DNA of 64,000 nt, taken from positions 35,551 through 99,550 of the forward strand of contig JAQXKS010000003.1 in assembly GCA_029010575.1 (NCBI GenBank). The letters are read 5' to 3'. Made by a program: the position numbers and the translations under genes. The DNA comes from Bacteroidales bacterium. Its GTDB lineage: Bacteria > Bacteroidota > Bacteroidia > Bacteroidales > UBA932. Below the pieces are notes generated by a model that was not told the origin of the DNA, made no database searches, and worked only from the letters and a program-made list of their open reading frames with translations. Shown piece after piece: positions 53,670-62,225 of the stretch (position 1 is the stretch's first letter; each line of letters begins with the position of its first letter).

Positions 53670-54626
53670 ATGGAAAGTTTAACAGCTTTAGTAATCTGGA
53701 TTGCAATAGGCATTGTCGGCTTGATTGTTTTCCTTTGGTTCTTCCCCGTTACTTTGTGGTTTCAGGCCCTGATTTCGGGTGTAAGGATTTCTTTAATTCA
53801 ATTAGTTCTTATGAGGTGGAGAAAAGTTCCTCCCGGAACAATTGTCATGGCAATGGTGACAGGAACCAAGGCCGGTCTAAAACTTGACCCTAATGCCCTT
53901 GAGGCTCACTATCTTGCCAAGGGAAATGTTCCAGGGGTGGTCAATGCGCTGATTTCAGCTGACAAGGCTAATATAAATCTTGATTTCAAAATGGCAGCAG
54001 CAATTGACCTTGCAGGTAGGGATGTTTTCGAAGCTGTACAGATGTCTGTTAACCCAAAAGTGATCAATACTCCGCCTGTGACTGCTGTCGCAAAGGATGG
54101 TATTCAGTTGATTGCCAAGGCTCGCGTTACTGTGCGTGCGAATATCAAGCAGCTGGTCGGTGGTGCAGGTGAGGAGACTGTTCTGGCACGTGTGGGAGAA
54201 GGTATCGTATCAAGCATCGGCTCGGCAGAGTCTCACAAGCAGGTTCTCGAAAATCCAGATTCCATATCCAAGGTTGTCCTTCAGAAGGGACTTGATGCAG
54301 GAACAGCTTTCGAGATTCTCTCCATCGATATAGCCGACATAGATATCGGAAAGAATATCGGAGCAGTTCTTCAGATAGATCAGGCAAATGCTGACAAGAA
54401 TATTGCTCAGGCCCGTGCTGAAGAGAAGAGGGCAATGGCTGTGGCTCTGGAACAGGAGATGAAGGCCAAGGCACAGGAGGCCCGTGCAAAGGTTATCGAA
54501 GCTGAAAAGGAGATTCCCCTTGCAATGGCAGAAGCTCTCAAAAGTGGAAATCTTGGTGTTATGGACTATTATAAGATCAAGAATATCCAGGCTGACACCC
54601 AGATGCGTGAAAATATCGGACAGTAG
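53670..54626 (+). CDS. floA: Flotillin-like protein FloA
   Basis: 318 residues. A membrane hairpin (about 5-50) is followed by the SPFH domain with [40 protein letters not shown] and [21 protein letters not shown] coiled-coil tail rich in Ala/Glu ([19 protein letters not shown]) and the end [20 protein letters not shown] are diagnostic for FloA. It organises membrane microdomains. It follows nfeD by one base and precedes a glycosyltransferase gene by five. Confidence 0.93.
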   Translation: MESLTALVIWIAIGIVGLIVFLWFFPVTLWFQALISGVRISLIQLVLMRWRKVPPGTIVMAMVTGTKAGLKLDPNALEAHYLAKGNVPGVVNALISADKANINLDFKMAAAIDLAGRDVFEAVQMSVNPKVINTPPVTAVAKDGIQLIAKARVTVRANIKQLVGGAGEETVLARVGEGIVSSIGSAESHKQVLENPDSISKVVLQKGLDAGTAFEILSIDIADIDIGKNIGAVLQIDQANADKNIAQARAEEKRAMAVALEQEMKAKAQEARAKVIEAEKEIPLAMAEALKSGNLGVMDYYKIKNIQADTQMRENIGQ

Positions 54627-54631
54627 CTGGT

Positions 54632-55645
54632 ATGCCTACGGTTTCTGTTATTATACCCGTATATAAAGTTGAGAAGTATTTGCACAGAGCTCTTGATAGT
54701 CTTTGTGCAAATACTTTTTCAGATTGGGAGGCAATCTGTGTCAACGACGGAAGTCCTGACGGATGTTCCTCGATACTTGAAAAATATTCACTTGCTGATA
54801 CCAGGTTTAAGGTTATCAATAAAGAAAATGGCGGACTTTCTGACGCCAGAAATGCTGGTGTCAGGGCTGCTGCAGGTGACTTTGTTGTCTTTTTTGATTC
54901 TGATGACTTCATTCATCCTCAAACACTTGAAATTGCTGTAAAAATTCAACAGAAGACAGGAACAGATATTGTCTCGTGGGAGATTAATCCTTCGTACAGG
55001 GATGAGGTCAAAGCTATGCAGCGTAGAGGGGATGAGGCCCTTGACTATTTCCCTGACGACTATTTTCGAAGATATGATATAGACTCTATCAAGTATTTCG
55101 TAACTGATGACATAGTCTCCCACTCGACTGAGAAGAAGCGTTTTTCCGGAATCAGATGGCCTATAAGACATTTCTATGCGGTAAGACATCTGATTCGGCG
55201 GAATATCGCATCCAAAGTGCCTTTTATAAATGGGGTTACATTTGAAGATTTTCCATGGTGGTGCGACATTATGCTCAAGAATCCGACATGTACCATAACA
55301 AAGTTGCCGCTTTACTATTATTACCCTAATCCCGCCTCCATCGACAACGCGTCAGCTCAAGTGAAAAAGAGCATAAACTGGCTGAGCAATCTTATTTACT
55401 GCTTTCGCAATTTTCTGGCAATCGCAGACAGCTGTCAGATGAAGAGCTGGTCACAGCAGTGCAAATGGCCGGTCATCATAAATCAGGTAGGAAGGAATCT
55501 TCCTCTATTTGAAAAGGGGACTCCTGAGTTAGAATGGTGCAGTCTATTGCTCGGCGAGCTCGATAGCATCGGAGCGCTGGACGATGCGCGAACGATGCGC
55601 CAGCTTAAATATCGCTTCAGAATAAGGAAATTCCTGAAACAGTAA
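54632..55645 (+). CDS. Glycosyltransferase family 2
   Basis: 337 residues. The GT-A domain starts PTVSVIIPVYKVEKYLHRAL, has ICVNDGSPDGCSSIL, NGGLSDARNAGVRAA and the metal-binding FFDSDDF (about 91-97). The later part, with FEDFPWWCDIM and LYYYYPNPASI, resembles capsule and LPS sugar transferases. The donor is not evident. It is five bases after floA and seems to be in the same transcript. It converges on a GT4 gene with a five-base gap. Confidence 0.88.
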   Translation: MPTVSVIIPVYKVEKYLHRALDSLCANTFSDWEAICVNDGSPDGCSSILEKYSLADTRFKVINKENGGLSDARNAGVRAAAGDFVVFFDSDDFIHPQTLEIAVKIQQKTGTDIVSWEINPSYRDEVKAMQRRGDEALDYFPDDYFRRYDIDSIKYFVTDDIVSHSTEKKRFSGIRWPIRHFYAVRHLIRRNIASKVPFINGVTFEDFPWWCDIMLKNPTCTITKLPLYYYYPNPASIDNASAQVKKSINWLSNLIYCFRNFLAIADSCQMKSWSQQCKWPVIINQVGRNLPLFEKGTPELEWCSLLLGELDSIGALDDARTMRQLKYRFRIRKFLKQ

Positions 55646-55650
55646 CCTCC

Positions 55651-56802
55651 TTATCTTCTCTTCATGGATAGAAACAGAGACTTCCATTCCAGGGCAACAC
55701 TCTCGGGAGAGAATTTTCTGATATCCTCTACCAATGCTCTTCTTATATCGGCGAGACGGTTTCCGTCCATTTTCGAAATCTCTGTCAGTGTATCAGCAAA
55801 TTTCTGAGTGTCAAAGCAATCTATGAGAAAACCATCTCCGATGGCCGAGGAGAGAATTGTCCTGACTCCTGCACTGCAGTCAAATGCTACCGGAATCACC
55901 CCGTTGGCCTTTGCCTCGGTAAGGGCCAGCGGCCATCCTTCCGTCGCTGAAGTCAAGGCAAGGATTGATGCACGGTCATAAAGAGCCTGGGTGTTGTTGC
56001 AATGGCCCTTGAACTCATAATTCTTCAGCCCTGAATCGGCGGCATACCTCTCCATCGCCTCCCTGTCAGGACCGTCACCTGCAATCACCAGTCTCCATCC
56101 CTCCATCCTGTCTTGACACTTTTTCCATATATCTATCAGCAAATCAACACGTTTGCTCAAGTTGTCAATTCTTCCGCAGAAGAGTACGATTTTATCTTTC
56201 TCATAATTGATTTTTTCTGGCACCGCCTGCGAATTATAGATAAATCCCAACTTGCCGGCAAGAGTGCTGTCAATGATCCTCTCCCTGATGATTCTGCAAT
56301 ACTCCTCGCAAAGACAGATATACTTGTCGCAGATCTGGAGATCCTTCATGGTTTTGCCGATAGCCTTCTTCTCTGCAATTCCCATGTCGGAATAGATGAA
56401 GTCCACCCCTTTGGAGCCGATAATCCTGCCCCACCAGCGTCTCTTGTCCCTTGGCGCGAAATAGTCCTTCTGCCAGAAAGGCTCACCGTGGCAGACCACT
56501 ACCAGAGAGCATTCTGTCTGCTCCTTGATAAGTTCGGCACCCCTGACACATTCCGAAATCATAATCAGAATGTCAATCTGATGCTCCTTGATGTGACGGA
56601 TAATATCATCTCTCCTATCATAAGTTCCTATCGGTCCGGTATGCAAATATGTGATATTGGGATGGGTCCCGACCAAATTCTTCTCGACAAACCTGTTACA
56701 AAGGACAAAAAAATCGAAATCAGGAAGAGAATCTGCGATTTTCAGAGTAACCATCTCAGCCCCACCCGCAGGAAAAACATCATGAGCAAAAGCAATCTTC
56801 AT
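55651..56802 (-). CDS. Glycosyltransferase family 4
   Basis: 383 residues of GT-B type. The N-terminus MKIAFAHDVFPAGGAEMVTL has the loop of this family. KDKIVLFCGRIDNLSKRVDLLIDIW, LVIAGDGPDREAMERYAA and TEGWPLALTEAKANGVIPVAF form the nucleotide-sugar site. Not related closely to the GT4 at 17134. The gene stands alone on the minus strand between the convergent GT2 gene and tRNA-Ser, with a -7 box at 56843-56836. Substrates are unknown. Confidence 0.87.
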   Translation of the reverse strand: MKIAFAHDVFPAGGAEMVTLKIADSLPDFDFFVLCNRFVEKNLVGTHPNITYLHTGPIGTYDRRDDIIRHIKEHQIDILIMISECVRGAELIKEQTECSLVVVCHGEPFWQKDYFAPRDKRRWWGRIIGSKGVDFIYSDMGIAEKKAIGKTMKDLQICDKYICLCEEYCRIIRERIIDSTLAGKLGFIYNSQAVPEKINYEKDKIVLFCGRIDNLSKRVDLLIDIWKKCQDRMEGWRLVIAGDGPDREAMERYAADSGLKNYEFKGHCNNTQALYDRASILALTSATEGWPLALTEAKANGVIPVAFDCSAGVRTILSSAIGDGFLIDCFDTQKFADTLTEISKMDGNRLADIRRALVEDIRKFSPESVALEWKSLFLSMKRR

Positions 56803-56835
56803 AAAATAACTAAAACATAATCACATCAACAGATG

Positions 56836-56843
56836 CAAATATA
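56836..56843 (-). promoter_or_regulatory. Putative -7 box of the GT4 gene
   Basis: CAAATATA on plus reads TATATTTG on minus, 34 bases before the start at 56802. Confidence 0.42.
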
Positions 56844-56852
56844 CCTATATTT

Positions 56853-56883
56853 TTTGCACTTTTGTTTTTTTGTCTTATATTTG
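56853..56883 (+). promoter_or_regulatory. Promoter of tRNA-Ser
   Basis: TTTG at 56853-56856 and TATATTTG at 56876-56883 are separated by 19 bases, a full match to the Bacteroidota TTTG-N19/21-TAnnTTTG promoter. The mature tRNA starts 13 bases downstream. It is the clearest promoter in the window. Confidence 0.65.
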
Positions 56884-56895
56884 CACTCCGTCTAC

Positions 56896-56983
56896 GGTGA
56901 GGTGGGTGAGTGGCTGAAACCACCAGTTTGCTAAACTGACGTACGGGTTAACCGTACCGGGGGTTCGAATCCCCCCCTCACCG
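56896..56983 (+). tRNA. tRNA-Ser(GCT)
   Basis: 88 bases. Acceptor GGTGAGG pairs with CCTCACC, the anticodon stem CAGTT/AACTG encloses the loop with GCT, a long variable arm (GTACGGGTTAACCGTAC) marks a class-II tRNA, and the T arm is GGGGG TTCGAAT CCCCC. The discriminator is G, as in tRNA-Ser. CCA is not encoded. It reads AGC/AGT codons. Confidence 0.95.
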
Positions 56984-57000
56984 CAAACAACCAACATCGG

Positions 57001-57033
57001 AGTAAGCGTCGCGAAAGCGATGCTTACTTTTTT
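57001..57033 (+). terminator. Terminator after tRNA-Ser
   Basis: A 12-bp stem (57001-57012 with 57017-57028, one G-T pair) with a GAAA tetraloop and a T-run at 57028-57033, 18 bases beyond the tRNA. Confidence 0.88.
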
Positions 57034-57116
57034 ATATCCAGCTCCGTCACGGGCATGGCTCCTGGGAAGGAGCCTGTCACGGTGAGGTGGAAGGTTACAT
57101 TAAATATTCCGTTTAT

Positions 57117-57692
57117 ATGATTATGCAGGAAAAGAAAATCTTACGAAAACAGATCTCTTCTGTCAAAAAACTGATTCCTCTTGAGGAGAAGATCAGGCGT
57201 TCGGATGCTGTCATGGAGAGGCTTCGTGAGCATACCGAATATAAAAAGTCAAAAAAGATACTCTTTTATTGGTCTATGGACGATGAGGTCTATACCAAGC
57301 AGACAGTGATTCAGGCTTACAACGAAGGAAAAGAGGTTTATCTGCCTGTAGTTGAGGGGGACAATCTTCGAATCCGACTTTTTGAAGGAGCTGCTTCAAT
57401 GGTGGCAGGGGAGTCTTTTGCCATACCGGAGCCTTCGAATGAGTCTCCTGAGGTATTTATAGATGATATAGATCTGGTTGTTGTGCCAGGAGTGGCTTTT
57501 GATGCGCAGTGTTCCAGAATGGGGCGGGGAAAGGGATACTATGACCGCCTGTTGTCAGCTGCTACCAAGGAAGGTCAACCATATACCATTGGAGTATGTT
57601 TTGATTTTCAGCTTGTTCCAAAGGTCCCTGTAGAGGAGTGTGACAAGCCTCTGGACTGTGTGATCTCCGAGACATCACTCTATCAGAAATAA
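57117..57692 (+). CDS. 5-formyltetrahydrofolate cyclo-ligase
   Basis: 191 residues from the ATG at 57117 (the ATG at 57123 is as likely; a GTG at 57087 gives an unneeded extension). The enzyme converts 5-formyl-THF to methenyl-THF with ATP, returning a folate storage form to use. KKILRKQISSVKK and VVPGVAFDAQCSRMGRGKGYYDRLL, with the GRGKGYYD nucleotide loop, and GVCFDFQLVPKVPVEECDKPLD identify it. A strong terminator follows the stop. Other folate genes of the window (folA, thyA, folK) are not adjacent. Confidence 0.93.
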   Translation: MIMQEKKILRKQISSVKKLIPLEEKIRRSDAVMERLREHTEYKKSKKILFYWSMDDEVYTKQTVIQAYNEGKEVYLPVVEGDNLRIRLFEGAASMVAGESFAIPEPSNESPEVFIDDIDLVVVPGVAFDAQCSRMGRGKGYYDRLLSAATKEGQPYTIGVCFDFQLVPKVPVEECDKPLDCVISETSLYQK

Positions 57693-57696
57693 TGAC

Positions 57697-57735
57697 AAAG
57701 AGGATGGTTGCAAAATCGCAATCATCCTCTTTTTG
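57697..57735 (+). terminator. Terminator after the formyl-THF cyclo-ligase gene
   Basis: A 15-bp stem (57697-57711 with 57718-57732, one wobble pair) with a six-base loop, then TTTTTG. It also separates this gene from the convergent pullulanase gene. Confidence 0.85.
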
Positions 57736-57754
57736 TATGATTCACTATACTGTA

Positions 57755-59749
57755 TCAAAGATTGGAGCAGAGGATAAGAGCCTCTCTGGCATCTACTTTG
57801 ACCATGTCGGAGTTGACGGTAAAGAGACCTGCAAGATCTATCTTTCCTTTTGCACAGACGGCAATATAATCTCCGGAAGGAATATCTACCTCTACCTTCT
57901 GGTCATTGGCATTGAAGATAACTACAATGCGTTCAGATACATCACCTCCGGCATGTCCGTTGAGTGCAAATCCGACTACACCGATATTGTCGGAAGGAAG
58001 GAATTCAAGATGCTTGCGTACCAGGTCTGCACTTGCCAGCCTGAATGCCGGATGTGCCTTTCTCAAGGCAATAAGACCCTGATAATATTCGAACAGATCT
58101 CTGTAGCGACTCTTGTTGTTCCAGTTGATTGCATTTACATCATCTGGACTTTTGAATGTATTGTGTACACCCTTCTTGTTTCTGAATACCTCTTCTCCTG
58201 CGTAAATGAAGGGAATTCCCTGCGAAGTGAACACGATGGTCTGTGCGAGCTTGTCAAGTTTTATAATCTCCTTTTCATCGGGATTGCCCAAAGAGGCTTT
58301 GATTCTGTCTACCAAACACAGGTCGTCGTGACATGAGACGTATGAGATCATCTGATACGGTTCGGCTGCCCATGCACGGTCTGAATAGTTGACCTTTGAG
58401 TAGTCGATTTGTGGATGTTCTATTGCTCCAGCAATACCGAACTTTATACTTTCGCGCAAGTCCTCTTCCACTGCAAAGAAACCTGCCTTCTCATCGTTGC
58501 TGAAAGGACCTCTGATGGCATCACGCAGTTCATCGCTGAATGCAGCGATACGTGGCATCCTGTAGATATTGGCCTTCATAGCCATACTGTCTGCATCAAA
58601 TGCAGGAGTAGATGCCGCCCATCCTTCACCGTAGATGACAATATTGGGGGAGATCTCATCCAGAGCCTTGCGTATCTGGTTCATGGTGGTGATATCGTGA
58701 ATTCCCATGAGGTCAAACCTGAATCCGTCGATGTGGTACTCTTTGACCCATCGTACTACTGATTCTACCATGAATCTGCGCATCATCTCCCTTTCGCTGG
58801 CGGTCTCGTTGCCACATCCGGAGGCATCAGCGTAATTACCGTCTTCCTTCATTCTGAAAAAATAACCGGGGACACTTCTTTCGAAAGCACTCGATGCGGC
58901 ATCTGAAAGATGGTTGTAGACAACATCCATTACGACACATATTCCTGCTTCATGAAGTGCCTTGACCATCTGTTTGAACTCTTTGACTCTCACTGTAGGA
59001 TCAAAAGGGTCTGTGGAGTATGAGCCTTCTGGGGTGTTGTAGTTAACAGGGTCATAGCCCCAATTGTATTCGTTGCGTTCCAGATGCTCTTCATCGACAG
59101 AGGAGTAGTCGTAACTGGGCATCAGGTGGATATGGGTTACGCCAAGTTCCTTGAGGTGGTCAATACCTGTAGATTCTCCTTTGGCGTTAGTGGTGCCTTG
59201 TTCAGTGAGAGCCAGGAATTTACCTCTATTTACTATGCCTGATGAAGGGTCAATGGAGAAATCCCTGTGGTGAAGTTCATAAAGAATTATATCATTGAAA
59301 GATGAGGGCAGCGGGGCCTTGTCTTCGTCCCATCCCTGAGGATTCAGTGTGCTGAAGTCCACGATTGCAGCCCGTGCTCCGTTTACACCTGTGGCTCTTG
59401 CAAAGATACCGGGAGTCTCTTCAAGCCACTTTTCTTCAATTTTTGCTTTGAAGGTGTAGAAAATGCCTGTAAGATTGCCTTCAATGCTTGTGCGCCATGA
59501 GCCATCCTTGTGGCGCTTGAGCTCTATGGTGTTAAATGGTTCACCTTTGGCTCCGTCATAATAAAGGTTCAGTACTACTTCATTGGCAGTGGGTGCCCAG
59601 AATGAAAAATCAGTTGTTGTTTCTGTGAGGCATACTTCTTCGAGGGAGCCCTCTTTCAAAGGCAGTTGCCCCTTATTGCTGTTTGTGCAACCACAAGTCA
59701 GACATAAGGTAAAAGCACACATTGTGATAATTGTTCGGATGTTTTCCAT
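57755..59749 (-). CDS. Type I pullulanase, probable lipoprotein
   Basis: 664 residues from the ATG at 59749; a further ATG seven codons upstream is less likely. The N-terminus MENIRTIITMCAFTLCLTCG with a following Cys suggests lipidation, though the lipobox is not canonical. A CBM48-like part (about 35-130) has DFSFWAPTANEVVLNLY. The GH13 barrel has EYNWGYDPVNYNTPEGSY (the pullulanase YNWGYDP motif), DVVYNHL, GFRFDLMG (nucleophile D346), YGEGW (acid E375) and SCHDDL (D475). It cuts alpha-1,6 bonds in pullulan, amylopectin or glycogen. No SusC/SusD partners are near. Confidence 0.93.
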   Translation of the reverse strand: MENIRTIITMCAFTLCLTCGCTNSNKGQLPLKEGSLEEVCLTETTTDFSFWAPTANEVVLNLYYDGAKGEPFNTIELKRHKDGSWRTSIEGNLTGIFYTFKAKIEEKWLEETPGIFARATGVNGARAAIVDFSTLNPQGWDEDKAPLPSSFNDIILYELHHRDFSIDPSSGIVNRGKFLALTEQGTTNAKGESTGIDHLKELGVTHIHLMPSYDYSSVDEEHLERNEYNWGYDPVNYNTPEGSYSTDPFDPTVRVKEFKQMVKALHEAGICVVMDVVYNHLSDAASSAFERSVPGYFFRMKEDGNYADASGCGNETASEREMMRRFMVESVVRWVKEYHIDGFRFDLMGIHDITTMNQIRKALDEISPNIVIYGEGWAASTPAFDADSMAMKANIYRMPRIAAFSDELRDAIRGPFSNDEKAGFFAVEEDLRESIKFGIAGAIEHPQIDYSKVNYSDRAWAAEPYQMISYVSCHDDLCLVDRIKASLGNPDEKEIIKLDKLAQTIVFTSQGIPFIYAGEEVFRNKKGVHNTFKSPDDVNAINWNNKSRYRDLFEYYQGLIALRKAHPAFRLASADLVRKHLEFLPSDNIGVVGFALNGHAGGDVSERIVVIFNANDQKVEVDIPSGDYIAVCAKGKIDLAGLFTVNSDMVKVDAREALILCSNL

Positions 59750-59778
59750 AAAAACGGGTTTAATTGACATTATAGATG

Positions 59779-59805
59779 CAAAGTTATTTAAAAATGGTAT
59801 TTTTG
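59779..59805. promoter_or_regulatory. Divergent -7 boxes for pullulanase and hexosaminidase
   Basis: CAAAGTTA at 59779-59786 reads TAACTTTG on minus, 29 bases before the pullulanase start. TATTTTTG at 59798-59805 on plus is 25 bases before the hexosaminidase ATG. Confidence 0.45.
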
Positions 59806-59830
59806 TAAAATAATAAACAACGTAAATATT

Positions 59831-62173
59831 ATGAACGATACAAGAAGAGTAATCACCGTATTGGTTGCACTCTTTTTACTGTGTAGCTGTAAAAAGAGTG
59901 TTGAATTGGCAGTCATTCCGGCTCCGGTCCGGGTCGAAGCAGCATCGTGCAGCCCTTTTGTCTTTGAAAATGGTACAGCAATTGTCGGAACTGATGATCA
60001 GGCTGATGCCATTGCTTCATTTTATAGGGAGAAGTTTCTCTGTGACAATGGTATTGCCCTTTCATCGCATGATTGCGGAAAGGGTGTTGTTGAACTCCTG
60101 CGAAGCGAGGATGTCGACCTTCCGGCTGAGGGTTACCGTCTGGAGGTGAGTGATGGCAAGATAACAATAACTGCAGCTGATAAGGCTGGTCTCTTCTATG
60201 GAATGGCTACACTGGTCCAACTCGTGCCATGCGATGTTACCAGTGCCCAAATACCGGCAGTCAATATAACAGACTATCCCCGTTTCAAGTACCGCGGTCT
60301 TCATCTGGACCCGTGCAGGCATTTTCTTCCTGTGGAGGATGTCAAGAAGCATCTGGACATCATGTCTGAGCTAAAGTTTAATGTAATGCACTTCCACCTT
60401 ACAGATGATCAGGGCTGGAGGTTTGAGGTAAAGAAGTATCCCTTGCTTACTGAAATTGGCTCCGAAAGAGTTGAGGGCGAGGGTTTTGTCCATAGAGGTT
60501 TCTATACTCAGGAAGATCTTCGTGAGCTGGTCAGGTATGCCCAAGAGCGTCAGATTACCATTATTCCGGAGATAGAGGTCCCCGGACATGCGCTTAGCGC
60601 TATTTCAGCCTATCCATGGATAAGCTGCCGCTCGGTAAAGACCCCCTCCAGAATCATATGGGGTGTAGAGGATGTGGTAATGTGTGCAGGCAAAGAGAGT
60701 ACATTCAAATTCATTGAAGATGTCATTGCCGAACTTGTCGAGATATTTCCTTCAGAGTATATTCATATAGGTGGAGATGAGTGCCCCAAGAGCGAATGGG
60801 AACAATGCCCTCTTTGTCAGAAGGTTATAAAGGAACAAGGGCTGACTGATTCCATCAATGGGGCCTCTCCTGAAATGAGGCTTCAGGGCTATTTTGTCAG
60901 CAGAGTCGAAAAAATCGTGGAAAAATACGGCCGCAGAATCATCGGCTGGGATGAGATTCTCGAGGGAGGAGTTCCGGAGAGTGCCACGGTTATGTCGTGG
61001 AGAGGTGTTGAAGGTGGTATAGAGGCTGCTTTGGGTGGACATGATGCCATAATGACACCTGTATCCGGAGGAATGTATCTTGATTTTTTCCAGGGGGATA
61101 AAAAGTGTGAACCTGTCTCAATAGGCGGATATGTACCACTTGAGAAGGTCTATTCCTATAATCCCGTTCCGGATACTTTAAAGAGTCTGGGTCTTGAGGA
61201 ACATATCATAGGTGTTCAGGGAAATACATGGTCTGAGTACATGTATGATGAATCTATCAGGGAGTACAGGATCTATCCGCGTGCCATCGCTCTTGCTGAG
61301 ATTGCTTGGACTCAACTGGAGAATAAGGATTTCAATAACTTTTGCAATCGTCTGGAAAGAAGCTATCTCAGCAGGCTTGACCGGCGCGGAATCAACTATC
61401 ACATCCCTCTTCCCGAACAGCCCTACGGCTCTTGCAGTCGGGTGGCTTTTACAGACAAGGCCGTGCTTGAGTTCACGACATCAAGACCTGTGGAAATGGT
61501 CTATACGCTTGACGGCAGCGAACCGGATGCCGCATCCGCACGCTATAAAGAACCTATTGTAATCGACCAAAGCTCTGTTTTGAAGATAAGATCGCTTCTT
61601 CCTACAGGCAGGCTATCTGGTGTCAGGACAATAGATGTTGTCAAAGAGAACTTCACAGATGCGGTAGATTTGACTGATGTCGAACCTGGCCTTAATCTTA
61701 AGGTGGTGTATGGTGATTTCCTTACCAGAGATAGTTTCCTAAAGGCTGTTGAATCCTATGACAGAGGAACTAAGGGTGTGAGAGGTTATGAAAAGTTAAT
61801 TTCAGACCTTAAGGAGATCCGTTCGCAGGAGCCTTCGAATAATGTGATGCGTAACTTTCCACAGTATGGTGCTGTTGCAAGCGGTTACATCTACATTCCA
61901 GAGGATGGAATCTACTATTTCTCGACCAACAACAATGATCTTTCACTTGACGGTAAGCTTATCATCAGCAACGATGGTATGGTGAAGAGGTTCTCGACAA
62001 TGGATTATTCTGTGGCTCTTAAAAAAGGATATCACGCTATATCTGTTACTTTCCTTGGACATATTATAGGAGGCTGGCCTTCAAACTGGGACAGCGGACG
62101 AGTCTACATAAGGGAGAGCAATAAAGAAAAATTTGAAGAGATTACTCCGCAGATGCTCTTTATAAAAAAATAG
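59831..62173 (+). CDS. Beta-N-acetylhexosaminidase, GH20 lipoprotein
   Basis: 780 residues. The N-terminus MNDTRRVITVLVALFLLCSC has a lipobox ending at Cys20. A GH20b-type N-domain (about 27-148) precedes the catalytic barrel with FKYRGLHLDPCRHFLPVEDV, HFHLTDDQGWRFEVKKYP, PEIEVPGHALSA and IHIGGDECPKSEW, whose D316-E317 are the catalytic pair. A chitobiase/FN3-like C-domain (about 535-605) has VEMVYTLDGSEPDA. A PA14-like module ends the protein (about 655-765, YGAVASGYIYIPEDGIYYFS). It removes terminal GlcNAc or GalNAc from host or bacterial glycans. Confidence 0.93.
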   Translation: MNDTRRVITVLVALFLLCSCKKSVELAVIPAPVRVEAASCSPFVFENGTAIVGTDDQADAIASFYREKFLCDNGIALSSHDCGKGVVELLRSEDVDLPAEGYRLEVSDGKITITAADKAGLFYGMATLVQLVPCDVTSAQIPAVNITDYPRFKYRGLHLDPCRHFLPVEDVKKHLDIMSELKFNVMHFHLTDDQGWRFEVKKYPLLTEIGSERVEGEGFVHRGFYTQEDLRELVRYAQERQITIIPEIEVPGHALSAISAYPWISCRSVKTPSRIIWGVEDVVMCAGKESTFKFIEDVIAELVEIFPSEYIHIGGDECPKSEWEQCPLCQKVIKEQGLTDSINGASPEMRLQGYFVSRVEKIVEKYGRRIIGWDEILEGGVPESATVMSWRGVEGGIEAALGGHDAIMTPVSGGMYLDFFQGDKKCEPVSIGGYVPLEKVYSYNPVPDTLKSLGLEEHIIGVQGNTWSEYMYDESIREYRIYPRAIALAEIAWTQLENKDFNNFCNRLERSYLSRLDRRGINYHIPLPEQPYGSCSRVAFTDKAVLEFTTSRPVEMVYTLDGSEPDAASARYKEPIVIDQSSVLKIRSLLPTGRLSGVRTIDVVKENFTDAVDLTDVEPGLNLKVVYGDFLTRDSFLKAVESYDRGTKGVRGYEKLISDLKEIRSQEPSNNVMRNFPQYGAVASGYIYIPEDGIYYFSTNNNDLSLDGKLIISNDGMVKRFSTMDYSVALKKGYHAISVTFLGHIIGGWPSNWDSGRVYIRESNKEKFEEITPQMLFIKK

Positions 62174-62175
62174 AT

Positions 62176-62183
62176 TATCTTTG
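62176..62183 (+). promoter_or_regulatory. Putative -7 box of the DUF5689 lipoprotein gene
   Basis: TATCTTTG lies three bases after the hexosaminidase stop and 42 bases before the ATG at 62226, so the gene can be transcribed separately. Confidence 0.42.
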
Positions 62184-62225
62184 CGCATATTGTTGTGATT
62201 GAATAATTCAAACCTAATAATAGTT

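Noticed and set aside
56894..57090. Integration (att) site at tRNA-Ser
   Set aside because: The repeated 12 bases are from the 5' end, not the 3' end normally copied by integrases; the distance is under 200 bases and no integrase or foreign DNA lies between.
57034..57116. 6S RNA gene ahead of the formyl-THF cyclo-ligase gene, as in enterobacteria
   Set aside because: The space after the tRNA terminator is only about 80 bases, too short for 6S RNA, and no long rod-like hairpin is seen.
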